Assembly (NCBI GenBank): GCA_047517485.1
Contig: JAKZSU010000101.1
Span: 1-21,089, forward strand
Reading direction: 5' to 3'
Origin: JAKZSU01 sp047517485
GTDB lineage: Bacteria > Pseudomonadota > Alphaproteobacteria > UBA7887
DNA: 21,089 bases
Position 1 is the first letter of the stretch. Each line of letters opens with the position of its first letter. Shown here one piece after another: positions 7,569 through 14,594 of this stretch. The notes below the pieces were generated by a model. The model saw nothing but the letters and a program-made list of their open reading frames with translations, had not been told where the DNA came from and made no database searches. The position numbers and the translations under genes were made by a program.

Positions 7569-9203
7569 CTACCGAGCCTCGGACTCGTCGCCGGCCGCAC
7601 CATCGTCGGGCGCCGTATCCGGTTCCTCTGCCTCTGCCTCTGCCTCTGCCTCTGCCTCTGCCTCGGCCTCGGCCTCGGAGTCCGCGTTGTCCTCGTCTTC
7701 GAACCAATGGGCGCGCGCCGCCATGATGATCGCGTCCGCGGCTTCGGCTTCGAGATCGTCGCCTGGGATTATTTCAATCAACTCGTCGCTCGCCAGGTCG
7801 GCCAAATCGTCGAGGGACTTAATGCTGTTTTCTCCCAGCGCCACCAGCATTGCCGGGGTGATGCCTTGCAGCGCGGCGATTTCGTCCGACACTTCCAATT
7901 CGCGACGTTTCTCGGTCAACTCGGCATCGCGCTTGACCAAGTATTCGCGCGCGCGTTCGCGAAGTTCCTCGGCGAGATTCTCGTCAAACCCTTCGATCTC
8001 GGCCAATTCTTCCGCCGGCATGAACGCCACCGCCTCGACCGTCGTGAACCCCTCGGTCACCAGCAAATGGGCGATCACATCGTCGACGTTGAGGGCTTCC
8101 ATGAACAGATCTACGGATACGCGAAACTCCTCGATGCGGCGCTCCGACTCCTGCGCCTCGGTCATGATGTCGATGTCCCAACCGGTGAGCTGGGACGCCA
8201 GGCGGACGTTCTGTCCGCGCCGTCCGATCGCCAGGCTCAGCTGGTCGTCGGGGACCACGACCTCGATCCGTTGGGTTTCCTCGTCGAGCACCACCTTGGT
8301 CACCTCGGCCGGCGCCAAGGCGTTGACGATGAAGGTCGCGGGATCGGGGTTCCACTGGATGATGTCGATCTTCTCGCCTTGCAGCTCGTTGACCACCGCT
8401 TGCACCCGGCTGCCCCGCATTCCGACACAGGCGCCAACCGGATCGATGCTCGAATCGTTCGACAGGACGGCGATCTTCGCGCGCGAGCCGGGATCGCGCG
8501 CCACCGATTTGATCTCGATAATGCTGTCGTAGATCTCGGGAACCTCCTGGGCGAACAGCCGCGCCATGAATTCCGGCCGCGAGCGCGACACGAAGATCTG
8601 CGGTCCGCGCAATTCGCGCCGCACGTCGTAAATGTAGGCGCGCAGCCGTTCGCCATTGCGGAAATTCTCGCGCGGCAGGGATTCGTCGCGCCGCATGATG
8701 GCCTCGGCGCGGCCGAGATCGACGATCACATTGCCGTACTCGACGCGCTTGATCAGACCGTTGACGACCTCGCCGACGCGGTCTTTGTATTCTTCGAACT
8801 GGCGGTCGCGCTCGGCATCGCGGACGCGCTGGACAATGACCTGCTTCGCGGCCTGCGCGGCGACGCGGCCAAGATCGATCGGCGGCAATGGTTCGACGAG
8901 AAAATCGCCGAGACCTAACGTGGGGTCGTACGCATTGGCGTCGACCAGCAGGATCTGGGTCGCATCCTCCTCGATCTCCTCGACCACCTCGCGCATCCGG
9001 GCGAGACGAATTTCGCCGCTGCCCTTCTCGATGGTGGCGCGGATATCGAGTTCCTGGCCATATTTACGTCGCGCCGCGGTTTGAATTGCCTGTTCCATCG
9101 CCTCGATGACGATCGCGGGATCGATCGATTTGTCGCGCGCGACAGCGTCGGCGACCTGAAGAAGCTCGGGTCTGGTCAGGCTTTGGCTCGGTTCGCTCAA
9201 CAT
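7569..9203 (-). CDS. nusA: Transcription termination/antitermination factor NusA
   Basis: NusA binds RNA polymerase and nascent RNA and controls pausing, termination and rRNA antitermination. The 544-residue product shows several domains. These are an N-terminal polymerase-binding domain (about 8-130), an S1 domain (about 138-206), KH1 with GMRGSRV (261-267) and KH2 with GRRGQNV (327-333). Two C-terminal helix-hairpin repeats follow (about 366-420 and 440-498). The last 44 residues are an acidic tail that includes a pure Glu-Ala repeat (about 509-526), encoded by tandem hexamers at 7625-7678. The ATG at 9203 lies 6 nt after the rimP stop with a GA-rich but weak Shine-Dalgarno sequence. The order rimP-nusA-ylxR-infB is the standard operon. 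The repeat tail is the only unusual feature. Confidence 0.98.
   Translation of the reverse strand: MLSEPSQSLTRPELLQVADAVARDKSIDPAIVIEAMEQAIQTAARRKYGQELDIRATIEKGSGEIRLARMREVVEEIEEDATQILLVDANAYDPTLGLGDFLVEPLPPIDLGRVAAQAAKQVIVQRVRDAERDRQFEEYKDRVGEVVNGLIKRVEYGNVIVDLGRAEAIMRRDESLPRENFRNGERLRAYIYDVRRELRGPQIFVSRSRPEFMARLFAQEVPEIYDSIIEIKSVARDPGSRAKIAVLSNDSSIDPVGACVGMRGSRVQAVVNELQGEKIDIIQWNPDPATFIVNALAPAEVTKVVLDEETQRIEVVVPDDQLSLAIGRRGQNVRLASQLTGWDIDIMTEAQESERRIEEFRVSVDLFMEALNVDDVIAHLLVTEGFTTVEAVAFMPAEELAEIEGFDENLAEELRERAREYLVKRDAELTEKRRELEVSDEIAALQGITPAMLVALGENSIKSLDDLADLASDELIEIIPGDDLEAEAADAIIMAARAHWFEDEDNADSEAEAEAEAEAEAEAEAEEPDTAPDDGAAGDESEAR
7625..7678. repeat. Hexanucleotide tandem array inside nusA (nine units)
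   Basis: Six exact copies of CCTCTG (7625-7660) are followed by three of CCTCGG (7661-7678). In the nusA frame they encode alternating Glu and Ala near the C-terminus. Because the unit is 6 bp, copy-number change by replication slippage would keep the frame and only lengthen or shorten the acidic tail. Confidence 0.95.
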
Positions 9204-9209
9204 TTTGCT

Positions 9210-9743
9210 CTACTCGCCACTTTCACTGTTCATCTCGGCTCTGTTCCGGCTTGCCGCGATCAGCTCGTCGGTCAGAACCAGCTTGGCTTCGCGAATTCCC
9301 GCGAAAGGAATCGCCACCGTTCCCTCTGGCGGGCCGATATCGATGCGCACCATCGCGTTATCAATCGCGTTATCAATTCCTGCGAGGCGGCCGCGATATC
9401 GCTTTCGCCCCGCGTCACTCGGATCCGCTTCGAGCTTGGCCTCGAAACCGACATACCGCTCGAAATCGTCAAGTGTCACCAACGGCCGATCGATCCCGGG
9501 CGAAGATACCTCAAGATCATATTGGCCCTTGATCGGGTCCTCGACATCGAGCACCGCCGATATCGCGGTGCTCAACGTAGCGCAGTCTTCGACGGCCATC
9601 TCGACACCATCGTGCCGGTCGGCCATCACTTGTAAACGACACGGCCGCGACTCCATCAGCCGCACCCGCACCAGACTATACCCCATTGCTTCAAGGGTGG
9701 GGGCGATCATTTCTCTCAAGGCGTCGTGGTTGGTCGCGGCCAA
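9210..9743 (-). CDS. rimP: Ribosome maturation factor RimP
   Basis: RimP assists 30S subunit assembly. The 177-residue frame contains the family blocks IAPTLEAMGYSLVRVRL near the N-terminus, then EDCATLSTAISAVLDVEDPI and YDLEVSSPGIDRPL, then a C-terminal SH3-like half ending in FAGIREAKLVLTDEL. The start is a TTG at 9743. No ATG or GTG is available upstream in frame before the terminator, and the next in-frame ATG (9710) would remove about 11 residues that family members normally have. A GGGA-type ribosome site precedes the TTG weakly. The gene heads the nusA-infB operon, with a strong intrinsic terminator ending only about 15 bp upstream. Transcription therefore either reads through that terminator or starts unusually close. 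Confidence 0.93.
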   Translation of the reverse strand: MAATNHDALREMIAPTLEAMGYSLVRVRLMESRPCRLQVMADRHDGVEMAVEDCATLSTAISAVLDVEDPIKGQYDLEVSSPGIDRPLVTLDDFERYVGFEAKLEADPSDAGRKRYRGRLAGIDNAIDNAMVRIDIGPPEGTVAIPFAGIREAKLVLTDELIAASRNRAEMNSESGE

Positions 9744-9758
9744 GCGGTCATCCCAAAC

Positions 9759-9784
9759 AATAAAAAAGTGGGCCGGGGGCCCAC
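9759..9784 (-). terminator. Strong intrinsic terminator (possible attenuator) just before rimP
   Basis: On the minus strand a perfect 7-bp GC-rich stem (GTGGGCC with GGCCCAC, arms 9778-9784 and 9768-9774, 3-nt loop) is followed by six T and then ATT. It is a textbook intrinsic terminator. It lies about 74 nt after the trmB stop and 15 nt before the rimP TTG. That leaves no room for a promoter between terminator and gene, so it may act as a leader attenuator. Confidence 0.9.
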
Positions 9785-9795
9785 GGTCTCGAAAC

Positions 9796-9823
9796 AGCCT
9801 ATCAGACCAGGCTCTGTTTTTTT
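9796..9823 (+). terminator. Plus-strand terminator-like hairpin with seven T
   Basis: On the plus strand AGCCT (9796-9800) and AGGCT (9809-9813) can pair, and CTG plus seven T (9817-9823) follow. The stem is only 5 bp, so the call is modest. No plus-strand gene lies upstream. On the minus strand the same stem would fall in the presumed rimP leader and overlaps a second possible pairing, 9804-9808 with 9785-9789. Confidence 0.4.
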
Positions 9824-9832
9824 AGGTGCCCT

Positions 9833-10576
9833 CTATATACGCGAATCCGCGCGCGCTTCAAGGTTCTGGGTGGCGATTCGCGCGCGGCGGCGAAATCGGA
9901 GATAGACGCTCGAGCGCCCCGCGTCGCGGGCTTTGCGCTCGTAGCGGGTCTCAGGCCAGTCATCGGGACGCTCCCGCCAGCCGCCCGCGGTGTGCGCCAG
10001 CCAGCGAAAATCCGGGTGCGGCAGCAGGCGCGCCAACGTCCATTGGCAGTAGCCCCGATGGTCGGTGGCGAAGCGCAGCTCGCCATCGTCCTTCAACACC
10101 CGGGAAAACTGATCGAGCACCGGCGCGGTGATCAGGCGGCGTTTATGGTGGCGCGATTTCGGCCACGGATCGGGAAACAAAACAAACAGGCGCCCGACCG
10201 AGCACGCCGGAAGGGCGGCGATCAAGGCCCGGCCGTCGTCGGGAAAGAGACGTATATTGGCAATCCCAGCTTCATCGATGGTCGCCAACAGCCGCGCGAT
10301 TCCGTTGACGAACGGCTCGCAACCGATGATCGCGACATCGCCGTGCTCGGCCGCCTGGGCGGCCAGGTGCTCGCCACCGCCAAAGCCGATTTCGATCCAA
10401 AGATCGGTGCGCGCGTTAGCGGGAAAGTAGCTCAAGGGGTGGGTGAGCCGAGCGTCTTCGGGCAGCGCGATGCTGAGACGGGGGAGCAGGGTGTGCAACA
10501 GGCGCTGGCGGCTCGGCCGCAAGCGCGGGCCGCGACGACGGCCATAGAGCACGGTCTCGGGGTTTGCGCCGCGCAC
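9833..10576 (-). CDS. trmB: tRNA (guanine-N7-)-methyltransferase
   Basis: TrmB methylates G46 in the tRNA variable loop using S-adenosylmethionine. From the chosen GTG the protein has 247 residues. The SAM-binding motif EIGFGGGEH is at about 62-70, and the family signature PDPWPKSRHHKRR at about 135-147. A late block reads ATDHRGYCQW, and the usual ending YLRFRRR is followed by about 17 extra residues. The start is unsure. The frame is open far upstream through metK, but that part is a shadow. The GTG at 10576 precedes the conserved VLYGRRRGPRLRPSRQRLL. A CTG overlapping the metK stop (10612) is another option. It follows metK directly, fitting a SAM synthesis plus SAM use pair, and ends before a strong terminator. 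Confidence 0.93.
   Translation of the reverse strand: MRGANPETVLYGRRRGPRLRPSRQRLLHTLLPRLSIALPEDARLTHPLSYFPANARTDLWIEIGFGGGEHLAAQAAEHGDVAIIGCEPFVNGIARLLATIDEAGIANIRLFPDDGRALIAALPACSVGRLFVLFPDPWPKSRHHKRRLITAPVLDQFSRVLKDDGELRFATDHRGYCQWTLARLLPHPDFRWLAHTAGGWRERPDDWPETRYERKARDAGRSSVYLRFRRRARIATQNLEARADSRI
9834..9861 (-). promoter_or_regulatory. Candidate promoter for the rimP-nusA operon inside the end of trmB
   Basis: On the minus strand TTGAAG (9856-9861) lies 16 bp before TATATA (9834-9839), each matching 4 of 6 consensus bases. The -10 overlaps the trmB stop. Transcription would start near 9827 and make a leader of about 80 nt that contains the stem-loop and the terminator before rimP. The match is only fair; the main support is its position. 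Confidence 0.35.
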
Positions 10577-10608
10577 GCCGTCGGACGGCGTATTGGGGGT
10601 GGCGGCGG

Positions 10609-11778
10609 TCAGCTGCTCGCGGCGCGCAGATCGTCGACCAGATCCGTGCGCTCCCACGAGAACCCGCCGTCGTGTTCGGGGGCGCGGCCGAAGTGGCCGT
10701 AAGCCGCGGTGCGCGCATAGATCGGTTTGACCAAGTCGAGACGATCGCGAATGCCGCGCGGCGACAGATCCATGACCTCCTGTAAAACCCCGGCAAGACG
10801 GCCGTCGTCGATCTTGCCGGTCGCCGCGGTATCGACATAGACCGAAAGCGGTTTCGCCACGCCGATCGCATAGGCGAGCTGAATGGTGCAATTATCGGCC
10901 AACCCGGCGGCGACGACATTTTTCGCCAAATAGCGCGCGGCGTACGCCGCCGATCGATCGACCTTGCTCGGATCCTTGCCCGAAAAGGCACCACCGCCGT
11001 GCGGCGCGGCACCGCCATAGGTATCGACAATAATCTTGCGACCGGTCAGTCCGGCGTCGCCATCGGGGCCGCCAACCACGAACCGCCCGGTCGGATTGAC
11101 GTAGAACTCGGCCTCCTCGCACATCCAGCCGTCGGGCAGGACGTCGACCACGTGCGGCCGAACAATCTCGCGAACCGCTTCCTGATCGAGATCCTCACCA
11201 TGCTGGGTCGACACCACCACCGACGTCGCGCCGACTGGTTTGCCGTCGACGTAGCGCAACGTCACCTGGCTTTTCGAGTCTGGACCCAGGCCGGGCTCGG
11301 CGCCGGAATGACGCGCCCGAGCCAGCGACTGCAAGATCTCGTGGCTGAAGTGGATCGGCGCCGGCATCAAGGCCTCGGTTTCGCGACAGGCGTAGCCGAA
11401 CATGATGCCCTGGTCGCCCGCTCCAACATCCTTGTTGCCGCCGGCATCGACGCCCTGGGCAATATCCGCCGACTGATTGTGCAGATGGATATCGACCCGC
11501 GCGTCGCGCCAGTGAAATCCACTTTGCTCGTAGCCGATGTCGCGAACCGCGGCGCGCGCGATGTCCTCGATTTGCGATGCCACCATCTCCGGTCCCCGCG
11601 TTTCACCCGCGACAACGATCAAGTTGGTCGTCGTCAAAGTTTCGCAGGCGACTCGCACCTGGGGGTCCTCGGAGGCCAAATAGGCGTCGACGACGGCATC
11701 GGAAATCCGGTCACAGACCTTATCCGGATGACCTTCCGAGACAGATTCGCTAGTGAAAAGATAATCGCCCCGCGCCAT
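10609..11778 (-). CDS. metK: S-adenosylmethionine synthetase
   Basis: MetK makes S-adenosylmethionine from methionine and ATP. The 389-residue product carries the family motifs SEGHPDK (about 14-20), the ATP-binding block GAGDQGIMFGYA (119-130) and the loop GGGAFSGKDPSKVDRS (261-276). I chose the ATG at 11778 rather than the GTG two codons upstream because GGGAGG (complement of 11784-11789) stands 5 nt before the ATG, and the GTG lies inside that ribosome site. A 293-bp gap without a gene precedes it. I looked for known SAM riboswitch patterns in that gap and recognised none. Downstream trmB follows at once and uses the product. Confidence 0.98.
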   Translation of the reverse strand: MARGDYLFTSESVSEGHPDKVCDRISDAVVDAYLASEDPQVRVACETLTTTNLIVVAGETRGPEMVASQIEDIARAAVRDIGYEQSGFHWRDARVDIHLHNQSADIAQGVDAGGNKDVGAGDQGIMFGYACRETEALMPAPIHFSHEILQSLARARHSGAEPGLGPDSKSQVTLRYVDGKPVGATSVVVSTQHGEDLDQEAVREIVRPHVVDVLPDGWMCEEAEFYVNPTGRFVVGGPDGDAGLTGRKIIVDTYGGAAPHGGGAFSGKDPSKVDRSAAYAARYLAKNVVAAGLADNCTIQLAYAIGVAKPLSVYVDTAATGKIDDGRLAGVLQEVMDLSPRGIRDRLDLVKPIYARTAAYGHFGRAPEHDGGFSWERTDLVDDLRAASS

Positions 11779-12071
11779 CGGCACCTCCCGCTATCCCAAT
11801 CAAACTTTGGGGCCCGTCATAATTCGACGACCGCGGCCCGAAATCGGCCACCAGTCTAGATCGGGCGCCTAGATAGCACCTCGTACCCTTTCGGACCAAA
11901 TGGAATTGGTTTGGTTGCGCACTCGAGAAGCGTTTCAGACCTTACCGGCGCATATTGCCGGAACGTCCGAGCGCCGATTATGGCTCGCCACAAAGTCACC
12001 CCCTGGGCCAAGCGGGCTCCCGCTCGCCCCAGGGGTTTTCAGTTCGCTGACGCGAAATTAAGCGCGCGGAC
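11779..12071. other. Gap between phrR-like gene and metK, with several stem-loops
   Basis: No gene is apparent in this 293-bp stretch. It contains the strong hairpin at 12000-12039 and a small stem with arms 11945-11949 and 11957-11961 (CCGGC/GCCGG). There is an inverted repeat CCAAA...TTTGG at 11896-11914. A weak minus-strand promoter candidate for metK has TTGGTC at 11894-11899, 18 bp and TATCTA at 11870-11875. None of the known SAM riboswitch classes could be recognised by eye. Confidence 0.4.
12000..12039 (+). terminator. Strong stem-loop with T-run on the plus strand between phrR and metK
   Basis: CCCCTGGG (12000-12007) pairs perfectly with CCCAGGGG (12028-12035). An inner stem AGCGGG/CCCGCT (12011-12016 with 12019-12024) closes a 2-nt loop, and TTTT follows at 12036-12039. 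On the minus strand, where the neighbouring genes are read, the stem is preceded by AAAA and followed by GTGACTTT, so it would be a less typical terminator of the phrR transcript. The orientation best fits plus-strand termination, although a bidirectional role is possible. Confidence 0.6.
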
Positions 12072-12500
12072 CTAGTTTTTGCCGTTTAGTTCCGTCTTCT
12101 CATCCGAGCTGGCGGCAATCGATTTCACCAATTCGAAGACCCGTTTGCGAACCGCGCGGTCTGGAATGCGATGATAGGCGCGCACCAGCTCTAGGGTTTC
12201 ACGCTTGGTCAGCGGATTGTGCTCGAACGATTGGCCGGGTTCGGCCAGCCCGGGCTGGCCGCTGGCGATCTCGGCCGACATATCGTCGAAGAAAAACGAT
12301 ACCGGGACATCCAAGATCTTGGCCAATTGGAAGAGACGGCTCGATCCGACTCGATTGGTTCCGCGTTCGTATTTCTGCACTTGTTGGAAAGTCAGGCCGA
12401 TTGCCTTGCCCAACTTTTCTTGACTCATTCCCAGAAGCGTTCGCCTCAGACGAATTCGGCTCCCGACGTGAATATCAACTGGATTTGGATTGGCTGCCAT
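12072..12500 (-). CDS. phrR: XRE-family transcriptional regulator, PhrR-like
   Basis: The 142-residue protein has an N-terminal Cro/CI-type helix-turn-helix (about 14-68). Its core is SRIRLRRTLLGMSQEKLGKA, followed by recognition helix LTFQQVQKYERGTNRVG. A C-terminal helical region contains ELVRAYHRIPDRAVRKRVFELV. This close pattern is widespread in alphaproteobacteria. In Sinorhizobium meliloti the low-pH-induced regulator phrR lies beside actA, the lnt homologue, and here the gene also follows lnt. The assignment to PhrR is by pattern and neighbourhood; the target genes are unknown. The ATG at 12500 has AGGA close upstream. A good promoter lies about 330 bp upstream, which predicts a very long leader. 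Downstream is a strong stem-loop and then metK. Confidence 0.88.
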   Translation of the reverse strand: MAANPNPVDIHVGSRIRLRRTLLGMSQEKLGKAIGLTFQQVQKYERGTNRVGSSRLFQLAKILDVPVSFFFDDMSAEIASGQPGLAEPGQSFEHNPLTKRETLELVRAYHRIPDRAVRKRVFELVKSIAASSDEKTELNGKN

Positions 12501-12646
12501 GTCCTGCTACATGCTCCATCTATTACTCGTTTGACCATCCACTCCGATGGTCGTGAAGACCAACCCCAAACTTTATTAACGACATTACCTTGCGTCGTTT
12601 CTCGCGGCTCACCCTGGAATTCCGTGTTGTCGGCCCAACGCCGCGA

Positions 12647-12657
12647 TGTGGACCACA
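12647..12657. repeat. 11-bp palindrome in the phrR leader
   Basis: TGTGGACCACA reads the same on both strands apart from the central base. It lies about 150 bp upstream of the phrR-like start and could be an operator for a dimeric regulator or simply chance. Confidence 0.4.
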
Positions 12658-12766
12658 CTTCAATTCGTTTCGTCAATCCCTAACGTGTCTCCTACCCGCC
12701 AAGTGGTTAAAGCCAGCTTGCGCAATTCGCACCATCGAAAATTGGTCGCGGCTATTCAGTCAGCCT

Positions 12767-12790
12767 TAACCCCATACGATCTGGGGGTTA
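12767..12790. repeat. 7-bp perfect inverted repeat in the phrR leader
   Basis: TAACCCC (12767-12773) and GGGGTTA (12784-12790) form a perfect stem with a 10-nt loop. In the minus-strand transcript from the nearby promoter it would fold about 40 nt after the start. There is no T-run, so it is not a clear terminator. Confidence 0.5.
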
Positions 12791-12836
12791 TCACACCAAA
12801 ATAATCCACCGACGCGCGATTCGTGTCTACAGGACC

Positions 12837-12865
12837 ATTGTATGATCATTGTGAACTATCGTAAA
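12837..12865 (-). promoter_or_regulatory. Promoter candidate driving the phrR-like gene
   Basis: On the minus strand TTTACG (12860-12865) and TACAAT (12837-12842) are separated by 17 bp. They match 4 and 5 of the 6 consensus bases. The spacer contains the palindrome ATGATCAT (12842-12849), a possible operator. The start point would be near 12830, about 330 nt before the phrR ATG. Confidence 0.5.
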
Positions 12866-12913
12866 TGTATTTGCATCCTAAAACTCACACTTGTTGGTTC
12901 GTGGATGGCCTGT

Positions 12914-12933
12914 TTTTGTCGTTCAAGACAAAA
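12914..12933. repeat. AT-rich hairpin downstream of lnt
   Basis: TTTTGTC (12914-12920) and GACAAAA (12927-12933) are perfect inverted repeats with a 6-nt loop, about 25 bp after the lnt stop. The stem is too AT-rich for a typical terminator, but it may mark the end of the lnt transcript or act as an operator. Confidence 0.4.
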
Positions 12934-12957
12934 CATGTCGCGCTTTTCTATTGTGCA

Positions 12958-14580
12958 CTATGATATTTTTTGACGTTGGATCGACCTCTGATCCGCGGCT
13001 CGCCCGTGGGCGGAATTTCGGCTGAATAAATGCCAAGCCAGGCATGCCAGTAAAACGCCTAGCACCGGCCAGTCGCGCCACCAGGCATAGAGTGTCGGTC
13101 GCGCCAAGGCGCCGGGCATCGGCGAATCGATAAATCCCGCCACACCCAACCCGAGCTTGGCACGCACTCGCCCGTGGGAATCGACGACCCCGGATATCCC
13201 CGTATTGGCGACGCGGATCATCGGTAAACCTTCCTCGACGGCGCGAAGGCGGGTTTGGGCGAAGTGCTGATATGGCCCAATGGAAATGCCATACCACGCA
13301 TCATTGGTGATATTCAGCATCCAGTCCGGGCGGGCGCGCGCCACCACGACCGCGCCGGGAAAAATCGCTTCGTAGCAAATCAACGGGCTGAATGGCGGCA
13401 GTCCCGGCAGGCGGATCGTCTGGATGCCGGGACCGCGCGAAAAATCAGTCTCCCCTGGAGTCAGTTTGGCGAGCGAAAGCAAGGCGCGGAACGGCGTGTA
13501 CTCGCCGAACGGAACCAGGTGAAACTTGTCGTATGTGGCGATGATATCGCCGTCGCCGTTGATCGCGTGAAGACTGTTCCAAACTCGATATCCGCCCGGC
13601 TCCGTTGGCGTGGACCGCACCGCGCCGGTCAACAGAACGCCATCGGCGGGAACCGCGGCGGCGATGCGGGCGCGGATTCCCGGCTCATTGTCCAGCAGAT
13701 AGGGTGCCGCGGTCTCGGGCCAGATGACGAGCGTCGGTGGATTATCGGCGGGCTCCTTCGACAGGGCGATATGGCGCTCGAGATGCGCCGCGCGCAAGTC
13801 GTCTCGCCACTTGTGAAATTGAGAAATATTCGCTTGCACCAGCCGCAAACCAATGCCGGGGACGTCGGCAAGATCGGTGCCGGCGAGGCGAACGGCGCCG
13901 CCGATGGCAATGATGACGAGCAGTAGCCCGCATATTGTCAAGCCGATCAAGGACCGTCGGCTCCAGGCCAGCGTCGCCGGCGCCGCCGCCGCGAAGACGG
14001 TGACCCAACTGAGTCCGAGAATGCCGAACAGGCTGGCGAACTGAATCATCGACTCCGACGGCATCCAGGCATATCCGGTCAGCGCCCAGGGGAACCCTCC
14101 GAGAACAAGGTGCCCACGCAGCCATTCCGCCGCCGTCCACAACGACGCGAAGACGGCTATACGCGCAATACCGGGCGACGCCTCGGCGCGGCGCGCGGTG
14201 AGGCCATGATAGGCGACGACCACCAGTCCGGGAAAAATGGCACAGGCCGCCGCGAGCGCGGCCACCGCGAACGGCGCCGCCCAGACCGCGACCCCGGCGA
14301 CCGCGAATGCCTCGGCGACCCAATAGAGAGCACTCGCGAAATGCCCGAAACCGAAAACCCAACCGATCAGCAAGGCGCCGCGCCACGACCGTGCTCCGGC
14401 GGCCAGCCACACCAGGCCGGTAAACGCGATCAGCAGAACCGGGAGCAAATGAAACGGCGGCAACGCCATCGTCACCAGGGCGCCGAGCAGGGCCGCGACG
14501 AGTAAGCGGCGGACCCCTCGCATGGCGGCCAGCTGATCGGCGATTCGCGCGATCGGGGCCGGCGGGGATGATGGTCGCAT
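12958..14580 (-). CDS. lnt: Apolipoprotein N-acyltransferase
   Basis: Lnt adds the third acyl chain to the N-terminal cysteine of lipoproteins in the inner membrane. The 540-residue product starts with several hydrophobic segments (about 25-225, enough for six or more membrane spans). The periplasmic nitrilase-like domain (about 240-490) follows, and a last hydrophobic segment lies near 503-520. The catalytic triad is visible: E289 in WPE, K352 in YDKFHLVPFGEY and C402 in ICYE, equivalent to E. coli E267, K335 and C387. The C-terminal 20 residues are polar and basic. The gene follows corC after 14 bp, the same order as in many proteobacteria. The ATG at 14580 lacks a clear Shine-Dalgarno sequence, so coupling to corC is likely. 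The S. meliloti homologue is actA, needed for acid tolerance. Confidence 0.97.
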   Translation of the reverse strand: MRPSSPPAPIARIADQLAAMRGVRRLLVAALLGALVTMALPPFHLLPVLLIAFTGLVWLAAGARSWRGALLIGWVFGFGHFASALYWVAEAFAVAGVAVWAAPFAVAALAAACAIFPGLVVVAYHGLTARRAEASPGIARIAVFASLWTAAEWLRGHLVLGGFPWALTGYAWMPSESMIQFASLFGILGLSWVTVFAAAAPATLAWSRRSLIGLTICGLLLVIIAIGGAVRLAGTDLADVPGIGLRLVQANISQFHKWRDDLRAAHLERHIALSKEPADNPPTLVIWPETAAPYLLDNEPGIRARIAAAVPADGVLLTGAVRSTPTEPGGYRVWNSLHAINGDGDIIATYDKFHLVPFGEYTPFRALLSLAKLTPGETDFSRGPGIQTIRLPGLPPFSPLICYEAIFPGAVVVARARPDWMLNITNDAWYGISIGPYQHFAQTRLRAVEEGLPMIRVANTGISGVVDSHGRVRAKLGLGVAGFIDSPMPGALARPTLYAWWRDWPVLGVLLACLAWHLFSRNSAHGRAADQRSIQRQKIS

Positions 14581-14594
14581 CGCGGAAAACGCGT

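Larger units (their letters stand above)
12501..12957. other. 457-bp AT-richer gap between lnt and the phrR-like gene
   Basis: This is the largest non-coding stretch of the window and is clearly less GC-rich than its surroundings. No convincing protein is encoded on either strand, and no tRNA was recognised. It contains a promoter candidate (12837-12865), a stem with arms 12767-12773 and 12784-12790, an 11-bp palindrome at 12647-12657, and a weak AT-rich hairpin after lnt (12914-12933). Confidence 0.6.

Noticed and set aside
7395..8918. 507-codon plus-strand frame opposite nusA
   Set aside because: It is the antisense shadow of nusA in GC-rich DNA; composition is His/Asp/Arg-rich with no recognisable domain, and the nusA frame is fully conserved.
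10577..10891. Upstream 105 codons of the trmB frame running into metK
   Set aside because: This part overlaps metK, is Arg-rich and unlike TrmB; the family region begins only after 10576.
11779..12071. SAM riboswitch upstream of metK
   Set aside because: Position is suggestive, but no core of the SAM-I, SAM-II, SAM/SAH or SAH types could be recognised by eye; an Rfam covariance search would decide.
12446..12676. 76-codon minus-strand frame upstream of and overlapping the phrR-like start
   Set aside because: No family resemblance, overlaps the regulator in another frame and lacks a ribosome site.
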